From Pomphorhynchus laevis (taxonomy: Eukaryota; Acanthocephala; Palaeacanthocephala; Echinorhynchida; Pomphorhynchidae), in the NCBI GenBank assembly GCA_012934845.2, contig WNNJ02003144.1, forward strand, positions 62,001 through 126,000: 64,000 nucleotides of DNA, written 5' to 3'. This document shows positions 10,556-21,987 of this stretch, one piece after another. Numbering within the stretch: position 1 is the stretch's first letter; every line of letters starts with the position of its first letter. The position numbers and the translations under genes were made by a program. The notes under the pieces are model-generated. The model ran no database searches and was not told the DNA's origin. It worked only from the letters and a program-made list of their open reading frames with translations.

Positions 10556-11700
10556 TTTTCCTTCTTTCTTTGATCCAGCTCCAATAAGTCTATATCAAAT
10601 TGTAAATTTCTGAAGATGCTAACAGAGGTTAGCGAAATATCAAATAAAATTTTCCTTCTTTATTTGATCCACCTCCAATAAGTCTTTATCAAATTGTAAT
10701 TTTCTGAAGATGCTAACAGAAGTTAGCGAAATATCAATAAAAATTTCCTATTTTCCTTGATCCAGCTTCAATAATTCTTTATCAAATTGTAATTTTCTGA
10801 CGATGCTAACAGATGTAAACGAAATATCAAATAAATTTTTTTCTTTGATCCAGCTTCAATAATTCTTTATAATATATATTATTACAGTAACGAAGAAGAT
10901 AATATCCTTTATTTGATAAAAATTCTATATTTCGATAGCTCCTGCTATCATCAGGATTACAAAAAAAATGTTTCAAAAAATTTTCTTGAAACATTTCTTT
11001 TGTAAGCCTAATGATAGCAGGAGCTATCGAAATATAGAATTTTTTTATCAAATAAAGGATATTTTCTTCTTCGTTCCTGTAATAACTGTATTTAAATTTA
11101 TATTAATTTTATTTAAAATGGAAGAAGATTGTGGGTTTAGTATTTATTATCAATTCTTTATCAAATTGTAGTTTTATGAAGATGCTGAACAGAAGTTAGC
11201 GAAATATCAAATAAAATTTTCCTTCTTTCTTTGATCATGCTTTTGGATAAAGTAACTTTTACTTTTATTTAATACGAAAATCTAAACCAAAATCGATTAC
11301 AGACGGCGTTGAATCATTGTTTACCTCCAATGCTGATTTGGTGGATTAAATGGAAACGAAGCTCCAACATTTTTCTAGAAAAAAAAAGATTTAATTAAAC
11401 GTTAAGTAATTCCCGACGATGATTTACGGAAATATTGGATAAAGTTACTTTTACTTTTATTTTGATAAAGGTATGCTTTACTTGCTTTCTCATAACAATT
11501 TGTTATTACTAAATTGTCGATTTTGCATTACAAAAAAATTAAAAATCAGAAAAATTAAAAATTTTCTGTAAAAAATCTTCAGAAAATTAGTAATTTTCTA
11601 AAGATGCTGAACAGAAGTTAGTTTAATATCAATAAAATTTTCCTCTTTTCTTTTATCCAGATCCAATTATTCTTTATCAATAATGGATCAATATCGATTA
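10556..11700 (+). repeat. Tandem array of ~94-bp units with a hairpin-GAAA core
   Basis: Units begin near 10556, 10650, 10742 and 10835, and unit sequence resumes at 11152 after an insertion; a diverged unit lies at about 11560-11700. Each has a pyrimidine-rich start (cttctttctttgatccag), a middle (tttatcaaattgtaatttt) and a core in which CTGAAGA, one base, a 6-bp stem with a 4-base loop and GAAA follow in order (for example 10610-10638 and from 10704). The core decays in later units. A direct repeat of about 26 bases (11252 and 11438) lies further along. Confidence 0.7.
10871..11151 (+). mobile_element. 281-bp foldback element with 10-bp target duplication
   Basis: Two long inverted arms (about 10890-10975 and 10985-11080) form a near-perfect hairpin, followed by a unique tail. 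The element interrupts a tandem unit. The word aattctttat lies on each side (10861-10870 and 11152-11161), as expected for a target-site duplication. A second copy, inverted, lies at 27.5-27.75 kb. It has no coding capacity, so it must be moved by another element's enzyme. Confidence 0.75.
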
Positions 11701-12009
11701 TTCATAATTATTTTACATTGCATGAAGTATTTTAATTTTATTATCCAGCTAGCACTAACAAAAAGTTCCTTTTTAAAAAGCAAAAAATCTTGTTTTAGTT
11801 TATTTTTTTATTTACCACTTGTGCTCGTCCCGTTGTGCTTGTCATAGAAAAGTCGGAGACTAAATACACTTTATAACGACAATAAACCCATATGTAATAC
11901 GGTGTCCATTCAGACTTTTCGCTAGCATGACTAAATACGCGTATTATTATCGTATTATTATAATAATATTATTATCATTATTATTATAATTTATATTTTA
12001 AAAATATCC
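11701..12009. other. AT-rich spacer
   Basis: No gene or repeat is recognised apart from a TTA/TAA-rich run around 11940-11990. Confidence 0.5.
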
Positions 12010-13955
12010 TGCTGGCATTCACGGCCAGCAGGATAATCGCACTCAGTAAAAAACCAGGGATTAGGCCAATATGAGTTGGCGAGGTCGTCCGACGATTGAT
12101 TGGTAAGGTTATTCTCGAAGTTGCTTCCCCAAAATTGCGAGCAGTAGCAGGTGTTATGCAACTTTGTGCCGGTCAGCAGGCAGGTATTGAATATGCGATT
12201 CGTAGCATAAACAGTGAATTCTCGAGAAGCAATATGGTTGGCTTACTTGCTATCGATGCAGCGAATGCTTTCAATTGTGTCAATAGGAAACTATTGCTGG
12301 CAAATGTTGAGATGGTATGTCCAGCTTTATCTGTGTCACTTTACAATATATATTCACATAATACGCAGCTTATCGGGGAAGGCGATATTATCATGACACA
12401 ATTCCCACGGGGAAGGCGTGGGAATGGCTGGCAGACAACGGTCCCCACTACGGCTATATTGTAAATCCAGGAAAGTCGAAGCTGTTGATACATCCTAATA
12501 ATGAAGATCTCGCAAAGTCAGCGTTTACAGGAACGAGCATAGAAGTCGTGACAGATGGGTTGGTTATCCTTGGTTCTCCTATTGGTTCGTCAACATATAA
12601 ACAATCTGATGTACACAGCCGGATTTCAAAGTCTATCTCTCTAATCACTAAGCTGACTGACGCTGCTAGGTTTGATGCACACTCGGCTTATTCTGCATTC
12701 GTATATGGAGCCCAATCAAAGTGGATACACCTTTCAAGGACGACCAAAATCACTCCTGAAAGCATGCAACCATTACACGATGAGATTTATGTGCAATTTG
12801 TACAAATACTTGTCAACACCGAACTATCTGACATGCAGAAGCAAATTATTGCATTACCAACGTCCGTTGGTGGTCTTGGCATAAGAAGTCCTATCGTGGA
12901 AGCAGTATCGCAGTTTGAGTCATCAAGAATTTTAACGTCCACCTACTCAAAAGATTTGAGTTTTTCTGAATTAATTGATGCCCAACATGAGGCCCGAAGA
13001 CTTATAACCAGCACAAACTTAGCCACTGCCAGAGCCAAAAGAGCTGATATCGTCAGATTATTCGAGGATGCGGAAAATATTTTACAGTACGCTAGTTTGA
13101 AGGGCGCATCCAGCTGGTTAACAATCCGTCCACTATCGTTTAAATCATTCCACCTGTCACATCATGAATTTCAAGATGCTGTCGCAGCACGGTAAGGATG
13201 GACACCAAACGACATATCGGGTATATGCATCTGTGGATCAGAGATGTCTTGCTGTCATGCGTTATCGTGTCGTAGGGGTGCCTCGACAATAATTAGGCAT
13301 AACGAGATACGAGATACACTATCTAGATATTTGTCCACTGCATGTGGCTGTGTTGCCTTGGAACCGTGCCTGTCAGCAGTACCCGAATGCTACAACTTTT
13401 TGACCAGTACGACAACTCGCACACATGAAGCTCGAGCAGATATTGTGTGCAATGGACTTTTTGGAACTAGGATGGAGCGAACGTTCATCGACATTTGTAT
13501 CTTCAATAATCTTGCACCATGCTATACCATTAAGTCACCATCCGCTGCATTTGAATATCACGAAAGCAGAAAGCGAGCGAAATACGAAGAACGAATTATT
13601 GATATTGAAAATGCATCCTTTTCTCCATTCGTAGTTTCGACCAACGGCGCTATTGGACCGGCAGCGTCTGCTTTGCTGAAGAACTTAGCTAGAAAAATAT
13701 CAGATAAAAAAGGAACAGACTATAGTGATGAGATGAGCGCTTTGCGCACATCAATCGGCATATCTTCGGCTAGAATGGTATCGGCTTGCTTAAGAGCATC
13801 AAGATCAAAGATCCTGCGCCATTCTGGCAACATTCCAATACGGAGACGGTGATTACATCAAATGAATACTTATTTTAATTTTGTTTGTTTTAAATGAGCC
13901 CATTTGCGGGATACCTTGAATGTAATTTTTGAAATAAATCAGGTATATATTAAAA
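12010..13955 (+). mobile_element. LINE with restriction-enzyme-like endonuclease, copy 1
   Basis: The copy is 5'-truncated. It encodes an RT of the kind with ASRIIALSKKPGIRPI and LCAGQQAG...LAIDAANAFN, and, after the RT, a zinc-binding CICGSEMSCCHALSC with RHNEIRD (from about 13225), then EARADI (about 13430), FIDICIFN (about 13490) and KRAKYEERI (about 13575). The order CCHC, RHN, R-x-D-I, D, K-x3-Y is that of the endonuclease in R2-type LINEs. An AATAAA lies near 13934 and the 3' end near 13955. The coding region is damaged: an early stop, an internal deletion that removes the RT active site, and a stop before the CCHC motif. Confidence 0.8.
12096..13852 (+). pseudogene. RT + restriction-like endonuclease polyprotein (broken)
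   Basis: Frames 12096-12464 (RT first half), 12485-13195 (RT thumb side, with TDGLVILGSPIG) and 13244-13852 (endonuclease) belong to one gene. After IGEGDIIMTQ (about 12405) the sequence passes directly to the region encoding WEWLADNGPHYGYIVNPGKS in another frame. The stretch that normally holds the template-binding loop and the FADD catalytic box is absent. The two later frames are in the same phase and are separated by one stop at about 13193. The copy cannot make an active RT. A second copy at 39.3-41.2 kb (-) keeps the missing segment. Confidence 0.8.
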
Positions 13956-16774
13956 AAATATTTTAAATATAAATATTTATATTCTAATAATATAAATTAT
14001 TATTTATATTCTATAATATATATATTTATATTCTAAATATATAATGAAAAATAGTAGATTCGTGAAATAAATAAAGCTGTGATTAATAATAAAGTTATAA
14101 TTAATAATAAAGCTGTGATAGTCCTCGTGCACAGTACACAACACAAAGTGATTTATTTGTCAGATAGAGGAAGCAAAACTGATCGCACATCTTGCTTACT
14201 GCTGTTCAGATACGTATAAGTACATGCACACAATGAACCGCTATGTATTCCGTAACCTATATGCAGTAGTGTCCACTAATGTAATCAGAACAATTAGATA
14301 GACATTATCACGCTGTGTAGTAGTTAATGCACATTTGTTGCAAAGATCAGAGTTGTTTATTATATAAAAAAAAGTTCAATTGCTCTGCCCTTTACCAAGT
14401 AATTGCTGTGTTACTTAATCTATTACCATGTATACAGTAAGTGCTATTTTGTTGCTGACTAGACATTGTGAAAAAATTTTTTTTATAAATTTATCAATTG
14501 ATCGCTCTGAATACATAAGACTAGTTTGGATGAACTAGTCTCTTTGGTTAAACCTAATGAACTGCTGAAGCTCATTTTTGAAATTTAATAAATCAATATA
14601 AATGATTACATTTAAGTGAGATAAGTTTAAATTGATGGTATTTTAATAATAGGAAATAAATTTGTTATGGTAGTGACTATATCCACATGCCTCATGCTGC
14701 AACGTGATTTCGATCTTTTACAGAGCAAGACCGCATTTATAACTTTATTTTTGTTTATAAATAAATATTTTCGTAACAAGATGAATTAGAACAAGTCAGA
14801 GCGAAAATATATGTTGCATCTTTCATAATTTTGATTGTTTTTTACACAGTAAACTATTTCGCAAAGAAATCAGATCCTGACATCCCACACCAACCTAACA
14901 TATTGCAAATGAGCAAATGTCATTCATCTACTGGCTCAATCGCGACACACGATGGAAGGTAGTCTTGACAAACGGTGCTTAAGATACCTAGGCTTTGTGA
15001 AAAAAAAAGACAAATTCCGAGATTTAACACCAGAGATATATATACACTCTCTTAATAACAAATGTTGGACCAGTTTCAGATCCTATCTTGCTCTCTTCAG
15101 GACATTCTTAAATCAACTAAGTCAAATCCGGCATTCCGGTTTACCCAAATGATGCATATCAGATGTATTGATCGATATGTCAATATCGGGGAGTGATTTA
15201 TTTAATGACAGGCGAAAGTGTTGAGATTACCGATCTTTTTAACCGTTTCCTAGTTACAGGCTATCATTAAATACAACCAACTGTGTTTTTAATTAGTTAA
15301 GAAGGATATTGTAATAATGATGTACAGGACGACTGTTTTGTACAAAACAGTCGTACAGGACGACTGTTTTGTAGGCGGAAACAGTGCACTGCTAAATGTT
15401 CTGAGCGTCCATAATGTACTTATGAAATTTGCGACTTAATGATTGCTAATTTTACAAGTAATCGCTTTTCGTAAATGGCTATAAGGAAGTTTTGATATTA
15501 TTTCGCTGCAATAATTTACGACAAATTATATGTTTAATACAAATTGTATTTTTATAAAAAGACAAATTTAAAATATATTATATAAAATATATAAAAATAA
15601 GCTATTTTAATTTAAGCTTAAGATCCCGAGCATCACATATAAATGTAACTTATACCATTCCAGATATTAAAAATCGTAAATTATTTTGGTTATATTTTTA
15701 AAATGTTCATCATAAATCGTCTCATTCAGTGAAATTATGAAAATCAGTAGACGAGTTGAGTGATCGTCAACTAACAGAAAATGGATTGAAACCCTTATTG
15801 CAGGTATCGGATATACATATAATAAAATCTATGTCATATACTAAATAAAATCAAATAATAAAATCTGGTATATGCTTATATATTACGATTTAAGGACGTG
15901 CGGATTAGTATTATTATTTTCAATAAGAATAATTTCTGCCAGGATATTCAACTTAAATTGAATTAATAATCTATATATCACTACTTTAAGGATCAAAATA
16001 TTTATTAAGTAAAGGTAGCTTGTTTGTTAAATATTGAACATTTTCCTACCGTTACCGATTTGATTTGAAATTAAAAATAACTTTTAATACTGCCGTTTTA
16101 AGTAGTAAAATGTTTACTTTTTATACTGATTGAATAATAAATAGTTAATATGTCCATTACTAATTAATTCTGTAAAATTAATAATTAATCTATCCATTAT
16201 AAATTCCTAAAAGCGAGACAATATGCTACAAATTCGGTATCGCGATGAACTTCATAACGTACTTGTCCAAATATTTACATATCACATTTATTTCATTAAG
16301 TCTGAAATGTAAATTTTTTATTATTAGCTTTTAAGATTAAGCAATACCAATTGTAGCGTACAACTGTTGATTTTTAAATGAGCAGAAGACAACGCGCGTT
16401 TGGATCATCGTTTGAACCAACACAGTTTGATATAGGATACGAAGCATTTTATCCGGTCTTACTGTTGTCTATATTATGTAACTTAAATCAACTTTTAGAA
16501 ACTAAAAGGTTATGAGTAAAGGTAATTTTAAATCAATTATAAAATAATTATAATTAAGTAATTCAAACTAAAAGTAACAACTGATGTATATGGTATGTGT
16601 TCAACGTAGTATGACAGCACAATCATTGAAGCTACTGCAGCAATGCGCAATACTTTCAGAGAGAACTAATAATTCTATTATAATAAAACTAATATTAATA
16701 CAAATAAATAAAATAAGAATAGGAAATAAATTATTAGTAATTCAACAACAAAATCATTCGCTATTTTGAAGGTT
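13956..16774. other. AT-rich region without recognisable genes
   Basis: Small frames such as 14952-15152 have no recognisable domain. Notable items are a perfect palindrome at 15329-15354 followed by a direct repeat of its left half, and A/T runs near 13970-14045. I see no host gene or transposon here. Confidence 0.5.
15329..15354. repeat. 26-bp perfect palindrome
   Basis: The two 13-base halves are exact reverse complements with no spacer. The left half plus flanking bases (acaggacgactgttttgta) is then repeated directly at about 15355-15373. Confidence 0.8.
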
Positions 16775-17900
16775 TAACAAATTTATCCAGAAAGCCTTAT
16801 TCTTAACAAAACCAATATTGATGATAAAGGTTATATCTAGATATGAACATTAAATTAACATCAATTAAAACTACTATTTATTTATATTGTAAAGATGACA
16901 TGTTTAAATTTACAAGAAACATATTTTTGCATAAACATTAATGCATTCCATATAATATGGAATGTACACTATACAATTTTCATGGACACTAATCGGATTT
17001 CAAAAATGCAATAGAATAGAATTTAATAGAATTACAACCGACGATTTTCCTAAATAAGCAGCATTTAATTGCTCACCATGAAGTAGCTTATGAGGCTTAT
17101 AAGAAGCCTCATAAGTAGCTTAAAGAAGGTTTATATCTGGATATGAACATTAAATTAATATTAACTAAAACTACTATTAATTTATATCGTAAAGATGACA
17201 TATTTAAATTTACAAAAAAACATATTTTTGCATGAGCATTCATGCATACCATATAATATAAAATATAATACATTAAATAATGAAATTTTAAGAATTGCAA
17301 CAATATGTAATGATATTGGCTTTCTTCAAAATCATTTAAATAATTTAATAGATACATATTTTAAACTAGGTTACTATAAAAATAACATCAAGCAGAAAAT
17401 AGTAAAATATATAAATCAACACAATAATATAAAGAATAAATTTAAACTCTTAAGTGGCAAATTTTTATGGATGGATAATAAATAATATACTTTGTATTAG
17501 AATAAGATACTAGATAGTTTTATCAGAGGAAATACATCATTAGCATGTATTTGGCCCCGCTGCTATGTTGGGTAGAGGAACAGGGGCCGAAACCTGATAG
17601 CATAGCAGTTCCTCTGATAAGCGCTATTCTTCATTCGAATACATCCCCTGAGACAATTTTATATGTGATGTCCTCCTGATGACATCACATATTACTTGTT
17701 AGTCAATTCATAAAAATGACTTTTATTTTAAATTTTATTTTTTTATTTTAACTTGATTTAAATTATATAAAATCTTATAACAATTATTTATCATAAATTA
17801 ATTTTTTATTATTTAACTATTTAACTTTTATTTTGCATTATTTTTAATTTGCAATATAAAATACGTAGATTCAGTTAGCTTATTTAATTTAAATTAAATT
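16775..17900 (+). mobile_element. PLE fragment: RT end plus 3' module
   Basis: Short RT pieces at about 16780-16945 (YPESLILNKTNI, then KHFFA-like remains) precede a cleaner copy at 17120-17485, whose open frame (17195-17485) matches the RT C-terminus at 3960-4251 almost residue for residue. The structured 3' module follows (17490-17620), then the tail to about 17890. A palindromic GAGGCTT/AAGCCTC stretch lies at about 17086-17114 between the pieces. The close match to the first PLE argues for a recent common source. Confidence 0.75.
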
Positions 17901-17904
17901 GTCA

Positions 17905-18140
17905 CTACAAAATACAAGTATATTAAAGGCCAACTAAAAATTAAAAAAGTTAATTTTGACGTTTTATTTATTTAATTTAATATTAAGAGAGATTAAACAA
18001 TAAAAAATTATTTCGAAAGAGAAACAAAACTCATGTTCTTCCAATCTTTATTGAAATATTAGTTTTAGTTTATATGTTTCAATTAAATCAAAACTAACAA
18101 TACGAGGTACAATTATTCGATAGATTAAATTAAAAAATGA
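17905..18140 (-). repeat. Dispersed repeat, copy 2
   Basis: Reverse complement of 8448-8685 with few differences. It directly follows a PLE 3' tail. Confidence 0.7.
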
Positions 18141-19319
18141 AATTAACAAAAAACCGAAAGGTAACAAGCAGAGGTGCGAAAAGGTAACACTTTCTGCTAA
18201 TCTCAAGCCATATTGTTTCTATAAAAAGTTGTATGGCATTGTGAATAGCTGCATTTGAGGGATTGCTAACACCTTCGCTCTCTCGAAATATAAAGGAATT
18301 TCAGCTAAGCGGAAGGATAGCTTTTCTCGCCACAATTTACTCAGTCATTGTTATTGGACATTATCCCATATCTTTTAAACCATCATTCAATTAATCCTAT
18401 AAGTTATTAAACTGTAATTGATCCTGTTCTAGTAAAAACGTCTAGATATTTTGTCAACAAAAACTTACTCCACATTAAAGTTACGTAAATTATCGTAACA
18501 TTTGTTGCATCACTGCCGCAACAGTGTAACTACTTAATTTTGAATGTTTATTCACCTATTTCCAGCTGAATTTTCTAGCTAATGCTTTCTGTTCACACAG
18601 AATTCATCAAACACAAATGAACATATCGTGTTGTAGTTGTTTTCAAAACACAGAATACATCCTGTTTACGATAAATACCTGTTTAGTCATTTTCATTTTA
18701 ATTACAATAAATTCTAGTCATGACCAAATTCATCCGACGTTTATGGTATGTGCACCGCCGTTTCAGGCAAAAAAAAGCAACTTGACCTGTTCGGCTACGT
18801 TTTTTCTTTCATTTTCTATTATAGTAGCGCTTAAATTACACAAGCCGATTTTGTCGGATCTAATGTCTAGAAAAATTCTTTGTTCGTAAATTTTCCAATG
18901 CTCGTCAATTTTAATAATTTCAAGGTAGCATTGTTGCTCGCCATAATAATAGAAATGAGTTGTAAATGAATTTCTAACTCATTTGTTACAAATAATAGCA
19001 ACTCATTTATCCTCATTTATCCTCATTTGTCGCCTAAGTAGTTGACAAAATAGTAGCAAATAATCGCATTAATTAAATGATTAATACAATAATATTAATA
19101 AATAATCATTATAAATTATTATAAATAATAATTTTATGTGAAATAAAATATAATTAAGAGTATATAACGGGCGGAGGCTTTCTAACTATAACTATAAAAC
19201 TTGACTAATGCACACAATAATATGCGTTGTTTTCAATCAATAGCGAAGGTGATTTGAATTGTTTTTACTGTTCTACAAGAAAATTTAAGAATATGGTACA
19301 ATGATGATAATTTGATGGT
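18141..19319. other. Unassigned region
   Basis: A 90-residue frame (18617-18889) with two hydrophobic stretches has no recognisable family, and I do not call it a gene. A phrase at 18922-18960 (ggtagcattgttgctcg...) resembles the 3' end of the Jockey element at 19338-19376, so it may be an older 3' scrap of that family. Confidence 0.4.
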
Positions 19320-19493
19320 AAGGGCTTAACTGTCTGGTTAGGTAGCGTTGCTGCTCGGCATAATAAATTTGAATAAGATAAGATAAAGAATTTCTTAAAT
19401 AACTAACAACCACTAAAAAATAACGAAAAGAGAGAAAAAAAAATGCAGTTCAAATAAGACAACTCATAATAGCATTTAGTCTTCATAATGATG

Positions 19494-21953
19494 TCACGGC
19501 CTCAGGTCCAGCGGGATCTGAGCCCTCCAGCTAATCCAACACGCCGCTCTTCGACTGAACCACCCGGGGTCTATCACCCCCCGAAGAATCCAATCTAGGC
19601 GGACTATGCGCGGTAATCGCGAGATGAGGAGCTTGAGAAACCTTAGTCTTTGCTCTGGAGGACGTCCTCTCGAAAAGAAGACTAATCCCGAGATAGCCCA
19701 AGTACCCCAGAGGCGCACTTGGGTTTTCCCATTCAACGACAGATGCTGAGCCCGTTTCAGGGCCCACCTAGCTTTCTTCAGGATACGTTTAAGTCTATCC
19801 AGGTCAGCTTTCGCCGACCAGTTCACCGTAACAGTGAACCCCAGGTATTTTACTCGACTTGTGAAGGTAGGGAGTGGTTGATTAGTCAATATAGAAGATA
19901 GAGCTGAGAGTGCTAGTCTCTTTAATTTTTTCTTTGTCGCAGGGGTGCCATGAAAGACAACTACCTGCGATTTGGATGAATTTAAAATAAGATTGGATAG
20001 GGTCAGCTGGTCTGTTAATCTTAAAAAGAAACGGCTGATGTCTGAAGCGACATCTTTGCACCTGCGTCCAGAGAACAGGGCCGTGGTATCATCAGCGTAT
20101 ACCACTAGATGTTGATCACGTTTAAAATTCTTGAATAGTACAATGGAGGCAGCAAGAAATAAGATAGGAGAAAGTGGGGATCCTTGGGGCACACCTGTAA
20201 TAGGGTAGAACTGACACGCATCAGGGTCGTCTTCATAGTAGAACCTCTTGGTAAACAGTAATATCTCCACCCTGTTAACAATTCTCGCAGGCAACCCGAG
20301 TGACCTGAGAGAGGAGATAACAAAGGGAATGGAAATGCGGTCAAATGCAGCAGAAAAGTCAAGGAAAACAGCCACAGCTAGTTGATGGCTATTATCCCTA
20401 CAAAACTGATGCACTTCACCTATTGCTGAATGAACCGAGCGTCCCTTGACAAACCCGTGAAAACTCGGTGGGATCAAATTACGCCTACTTAAATGGTCGC
20501 GGATTCTACGCGCAAGCGCTTTTTCGTAGATGGAGATGAGGGAGTTTTGAATCGAAATGGGACGCAGATCTTTGGGACATGAAACCGGACTATGCTTTGG
20601 TAAGAAAATTCTACGACTAATATTGATGCCGGCTACATCGGATGGTGAGGCTAAAAGCATTGTGACGGCCACTTCTCTTCTTTGATCGGCTGTCAAAAGC
20701 TGACAGACTCGAGAATATAGTGGAGCGACGGATTTAGAGGTGCCCGGAAGTGGCCCCCAGGAGTTAAGGATATCTGTAACAGATAAGTCCCTGCTCCTGA
20801 AGTCACCCCAAGGCGGGATTGGTTGGGGAGATTGAGTGGCTCCATAATTATGTAGGGATAGTGACTCCTTCAAAACATTATCAAGGCCTATACTACCAAT
20901 CCAACCCAAAGCTCTATCCTTCCAACAGACAAACTTCTCCTTCTTGAATATCTTCCAGAATGAAGACTGAGAAGGGTTAAGGTGAGCGATGTTCGCCTTA
21001 TCCCTGCTCAGCTGGAACCTATATCTAGTGCTCCAGTATTCATTCGAGATGGCCTGCCTGGCGGAAACAGAGACATTGGGAAGACGTAGCATTTTAGCCA
21101 AAACCTTGAGTTTTGTTGGAGTGGGATTGTAAATATGACCTTTATAGGTAGTCGAAAGAAACGCGGTAGCTTGCGAGGAGAGGAAGGAATTAAATTCGGT
21201 CAAATTCTCATTACCAATTCTGGGGAAGAGTTGGATAGCCGCCTGAAAGAAAGCCACTCTGATGGGATCAAAGTGAAACCTCCTTCTAAGCAACGTATCT
21301 TCCTCTATCCGCCAACGAATTAGGTCATGAGAGATGGTCTGTTTTTGGCGCGACTGCTCAGTGCAGATGGGTTTCAACAACCACATCTTATGAAGCAGTA
21401 ATATGTCGAGGAGAGAATTAGTTGTTGAGCAATGAAAAGTTGGGGACGGTGGTTTGTGAATAAGGTAATCGTTCCTGGCTCTGCGGAGTGCTGCATTAAT
21501 CCAACGACCAGTTCTGTCGTTGAAGTCACCGAGTAACATGTCATAGCCACTACCCAAGATACGGTCCAGGAGATCACGGTTCTTGTGAATTTCCCCTGGC
21601 CTAATATAGATATTGGCTATGCTGATACGTTTACCATTCTTACAAAGTGAAACAGCTAAACAAGACAGGGCTGGACAAGAATAGTTTAAAAGAAGGGATG
21701 ATCTTAAGGAGCATTTAACTAGGGTTAAAAGACCTTGAGATGAAGAGGCGTGAGGAGGGGTTATGTACGGAGTGAAGTGGGTGTAAATATGCTTGGGGAT
21801 AAATCGAGTAATGTCCTGGGGGATACGGATAGACCGCGTCTCCTGAAGGACTATAACATCCGCATCTCTACCAGATAGAAGGCTAAGAGCAGAAGCACCT
21901 CCCGAATTCCACTGAAGTATATTCAGTGAAAAAGGCTCTTGACTACTTTGCAT
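19494..21953 (-). CDS. Jockey-like ORF2: AP endonuclease-reverse transcriptase
   Basis: An 819-residue uninterrupted frame. Residues 1-220 form an apurinic-type endonuclease: QWN at 13-15, QET at 37-39, GDFN at 142-145, SHD at 208-210. The RT follows: RPISIQNSL (464-472), FLDFSAAFD (530-538, motif A), GVPQGSPLSP (587-596, motif B) and YADD (619-622, catalytic). The C-terminal basic part (about 700-819) is the usual tail. All catalytic landmarks are present, so the enzyme could be functional. It would nick chromosomal DNA and copy its own RNA into the nick. The ATG at 21953 lies 34 bases after the ORF1 stop, fitting a two-ORF transcript. Confidence 0.9.
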   Translation of the reverse strand: MQSSQEPFSLNILQWNSGGASALSLLSGRDADVIVLQETRSIRIPQDITRFIPKHIYTHFTPYITPPHASSSQGLLTLVKCSLRSSLLLNYSCPALSCLAVSLCKNGKRISIANIYIRPGEIHKNRDLLDRILGSGYDMLLGDFNDRTGRWINAALRRARNDYLIHKPPSPTFHCSTTNSLLDILLLHKMWLLKPICTEQSRQKQTISHDLIRWRIEEDTLLRRRFHFDPIRVAFFQAAIQLFPRIGNENLTEFNSFLSSQATAFLSTTYKGHIYNPTPTKLKVLAKMLRLPNVSVSARQAISNEYWSTRYRFQLSRDKANIAHLNPSQSSFWKIFKKEKFVCWKDRALGWIGSIGLDNVLKESLSLHNYGATQSPQPIPPWGDFRSRDLSVTDILNSWGPLPGTSKSVAPLYSRVCQLLTADQRREVAVTMLLASPSDVAGINISRRIFLPKHSPVSCPKDLRPISIQNSLISIYEKALARRIRDHLSRRNLIPPSFHGFVKGRSVHSAIGEVHQFCRDNSHQLAVAVFLDFSAAFDRISIPFVISSLRSLGLPARIVNRVEILLFTKRFYYEDDPDACQFYPITGVPQGSPLSPILFLAASIVLFKNFKRDQHLVVYADDTTALFSGRRCKDVASDISRFFLRLTDQLTLSNLILNSSKSQVVVFHGTPATKKKLKRLALSALSSILTNQPLPTFTSRVKYLGFTVTVNWSAKADLDRLKRILKKARWALKRAQHLSLNGKTQVRLWGTWAISGLVFFSRGRPPEQRLRFLKLLISRLPRIVRLDWILRGVIDPGWFSRRAACWISWRAQIPLDLRP

Positions 21954-21987
21954 TGTGTTACGACAGCTGGAGTGGGATGCCTACCTC

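Noticed and set aside
14952-15152. 66-residue frame (MEGSLDKRCLRYLGF...) as a LINE piece
   Set aside because: RCLRYLG recalls LINE C-termini, but the rest does not match any element in the window.
18617-18889. 90-residue frame with hydrophobic stretches
   Set aside because: No recognisable family, and A/T-rich DNA readily yields hydrophobic frames.
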